Of a DNA stretch of 8,535 nucleotides, positions 6,921 through 8,535 are shown piece after piece (positions within the stretch are counted from its first letter, which is position 1; each line of letters begins with the position of its first letter). The stretch spans positions 1 to 8,535 of the forward strand of contig CANJEU010000072.1 of NCBI GenBank assembly GCA_947473445.1, written 5' to 3'. A model generated the notes under the pieces. The model was not told the origin of the DNA and did no database searches. It saw nothing but the letters and a program-made list of their open reading frames with translations. Made by a program: the position numbers and the translations under genes. The stretch comes from Fidelibacterota bacterium (lineage in GTDB: Bacteria; Pseudomonadota; Alphaproteobacteria; Rhodospirillales; Rhodospirillaceae).

Positions 6921-8504
6921 ATGGCTTCCCCGTCGCTTCTCAAAGGTATCGGCACGGTCGGTTTTTTCACGCTCGGCTCGCGCATCACAGGGTTCGTGCG
7001 CGATATGCTTCAAGCCGCCCTGCTTGGCGCCGGGGACGCCGCCGCCGCCTTCATTATCGCCTTTCGCCTTCCGAACCTCTTTCGCAGTCTGTTCGCCGAA
7101 GGCGCGTTCTCGGCCGGCTTCGTGCCGCTGTTTACGGCGATGCATGAAAGCGAGGGCCATGACAAAGCCATGGCCTTCGCCCGCGAAGCCGCAGGCGTGC
7201 TGGCTCTGGCGCTGGCCGCTTTCAGCGCGCTGATGATTGTGTTCATGCCCGCCGTCGTCTTTGTCATCGCGCCCGGCTTTGCCGACAACAGCGCGCTGAT
7301 GGACCAGGCGGTCGAGCTGTCGCGCATCGCGTTCCCCTATCTCTTCTTTATTTCGCTCGCCTCGCTCCAGTCGGGCATCTTGAATGCGCTGCATATCTTT
7401 GCAGCGCCTGCCGCCGCGCCGATCCTTCTCAATATTACGGTCATCGGATTTCTTCTGGGCGCGACCGTGCTCGACAATCACCGCGCCGAAGCCATGGCGT
7501 GGGGCGTCTCGGCCGCGGGCCTCATCCAGTTTCTGTGGCTCGCCTATCATTGCAAGCGCGCGGGCGCCGCGCTCGGCCTTTCCCGTCCGCGTCTATCGCC
7601 CGACGTCAAGCTCCTCTTGAAGCGCATGCTGCCCGTCGCTATCGGCGCGGGCGTATATCAGCTCAATATGTTCGCAAGCACCATCATCGCGAGCTTCGTC
7701 TCGGTCAGCGCCGTGTCCTGGCTCTATTACGCCGACCGCGTCAATCAGCTTCCTGTCGGCATCGTGGGTGTCGCTGTTGGCATTGTGCTGTTGCCGCTCT
7801 TGTCGCGGCAGATCCGGGCCGGGAACGAGGAAGCCGCGCTCGCCAACCAGAACCGGGCCATCGAAGTCAGTCTGCTTCTCACCGTGCCCGCCGCCGTCGG
7901 CATCGCCATGCTCGCCGAACCCATCACCTCAACCCTGTTCGAACGCGGCGCCTTCACGCCCACCGATCGCGAGGCCGTGGCCCTGGCGCTTTTCACGTTT
8001 GCCTTCGCGCTGCCCGCGTATGTCCTGAACAAAACGCTCACGCCCGGCTTCTTCGGCCGTCACGACACCGCGACTCCCGTCAAGGTCGCCGCCGCCGCCT
8101 TCATCGTGAACCTTGCCGCCAGCCTCGCGCTTATCCAGTTCTACGGCCATGTCGGCATCGCGCTTGCCTCGACGTTGTCCGCATGGCTGAACGCCGGCAT
8201 GCTCTTCGTCATCTTGTACCGGCGCGGCCATATCAAACCCGATGTGCGTCTCAAGAAGCGTATCCCGCGTCTTATGCTCGCGGCGGCCGTCATGGGCGGC
8301 GCGGTATGGGCCGCGCTGCGCTTTGCGGAAGGACTCATGGGTCCGGTGTTCGGCCCCCCGCATGAACCTGCAGGTCCCGAGCTGCTCAGGATTTATGTGC
8401 TCGCGCCCGTCATTACCGCGGGCGGCCTCGTCTTCCTCGCCGGCGTCTTCCTGTTCGGCGCGGCCGACAAAAGCGATCTCAAGCAGTTCAAGCGCGGCGC
8501 TTGA
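6921..8504 (+). CDS. murJ: Lipid II flippase MurJ (MviN)
   Basis: MurJ, a MOP-superfamily inner-membrane transporter, flips lipid II to the periplasmic face for peptidoglycan synthesis. The 527 residues match the usual length. I count about 14 hydrophobic helices, near 8-30, 40-70, 91-118, 136-157, 163-184, 190-210, 236-259, 276-295, 315-334, 352-373, 388-409, 411-433, 448-469 and 488-512. Family signatures are SRITGFVRD, RLPNLFRSLFAEGAF and WLYYADR. The cavity arginines known to matter in E. coli (Arg18, Arg24, Arg52, Arg270) align with Arg21, Arg27, Arg55 and Arg273. One oddity: E. coli Asp39, in the usual DAF motif, aligns without gaps to Ala42, although an Asp occurs three residues earlier. 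The ATG has AGGA 5 bases upstream. With an 18-base gap and no promoter seen, murJ is probably co-transcribed with glnD. No frameshift or truncation. Confidence 0.97.
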   Translation: MASPSLLKGIGTVGFFTLGSRITGFVRDMLQAALLGAGDAAAAFIIAFRLPNLFRSLFAEGAFSAGFVPLFTAMHESEGHDKAMAFAREAAGVLALALAAFSALMIVFMPAVVFVIAPGFADNSALMDQAVELSRIAFPYLFFISLASLQSGILNALHIFAAPAAAPILLNITVIGFLLGATVLDNHRAEAMAWGVSAAGLIQFLWLAYHCKRAGAALGLSRPRLSPDVKLLLKRMLPVAIGAGVYQLNMFASTIIASFVSVSAVSWLYYADRVNQLPVGIVGVAVGIVLLPLLSRQIRAGNEEAALANQNRAIEVSLLLTVPAAVGIAMLAEPITSTLFERGAFTPTDREAVALALFTFAFALPAYVLNKTLTPGFFGRHDTATPVKVAAAAFIVNLAASLALIQFYGHVGIALASTLSAWLNAGMLFVILYRRGHIKPDVRLKKRIPRLMLAAAVMGGAVWAALRFAEGLMGPVFGPPHEPAGPELLRIYVLAPVITAGGLVFLAGVFLFGAADKSDLKQFKRGA

Positions 8505-8514
8505 CCCTTATCCA

Positions 8515-8535
8515 GCGCCGGGCTACCACCGGCGC
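8515..8535 (+). terminator. Possible terminator stem after murJ, cut by window edge
   Basis: GCGCCGG (8515-8521) and CCGGCGC (8529-8535) form a perfect 7-bp GC stem around a 7-base loop, starting 10 bases after the murJ stop. It is placed as an intrinsic terminator would be, but any following T-run lies beyond the last base. It could equally be a repeat unit or an mRNA-stabilising hairpin. Confidence 0.4.

Noticed and set aside
6150..7550. Minus-strand open frame of 466 codons spanning the glnD 3' end and the first part of murJ
   Set aside because: It is antisense to two well-supported genes. The translation is rich in Arg, Gly, Asp, His and Glu with no domain motif, typical of a shadow frame opposite high-GC coding DNA.
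1..8535. Undescribed defence, mobile or biosynthetic system
   Set aside because: Nearly all the sequence is accounted for by intact housekeeping genes with uniform GC-rich codon use. I saw no repeats, integrase or transposase, toxin-antitoxin pair or composition break.

Overview
The window is ordinary chromosomal housekeeping DNA from a high-GC bacterium, most likely an alphaproteobacterium. Three things point there: the divergent malic enzyme/mutS pair followed by glnD and murJ (an arrangement I recall from alphaproteobacterial genomes); proteins that read like alphaproteobacterial orthologues, especially GlnD with its paired ACT domains; and CTATA-type -10 elements with few Shine-Dalgarno sequences. 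No mobile element, CRISPR array, tRNA, rRNA or phage gene was seen. I found no sign of a new multi-gene system.

Layout. Positions 1-552 (minus strand) hold the first 184 codons of a MaeB-type malic enzyme whose 3' part lies outside the window. A spacer of roughly 270 bases (553-819) separates it from the divergent mutS. The spacer carries the malic enzyme Shine-Dalgarno, a candidate mutS promoter, a perfect-consensus DnaA box and an AT-rich patch. mutS (about 820-3594, start uncertain) encodes a complete mismatch-recognition ATPase. A short gene at 3629-4036 encodes an unrecognised protein of 135 residues with two predicted membrane helices, and looks leaderless. glnD (4122-6902, GTG start) encodes the complete bifunctional PII uridylyltransferase/uridylyl-removing enzyme. 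murJ (6921-8504) begins 18 bases after glnD and encodes the lipid II flippase. A perfect 7-bp stem (8515-8535) after murJ may be the start of a terminator cut by the window edge.

How the genes relate. The four plus-strand genes could be co-transcribed, but promoter-like elements in front of mutS, the small gene and glnD suggest several internal transcription starts. Only glnD-murJ looks tightly coupled. The products work in separate processes: mismatch repair, nitrogen signalling, peptidoglycan precursor export and, for the divergent gene, malate to pyruvate conversion. The cluster looks like conserved synteny rather than one pathway.

The points most worth a second look are the apparently leaderless membrane-protein gene between mutS and glnD, the ambiguous mutS start, the lone DnaA box upstream of mutS, and the replacement of a usually conserved Asp near the N-terminus of MurJ.
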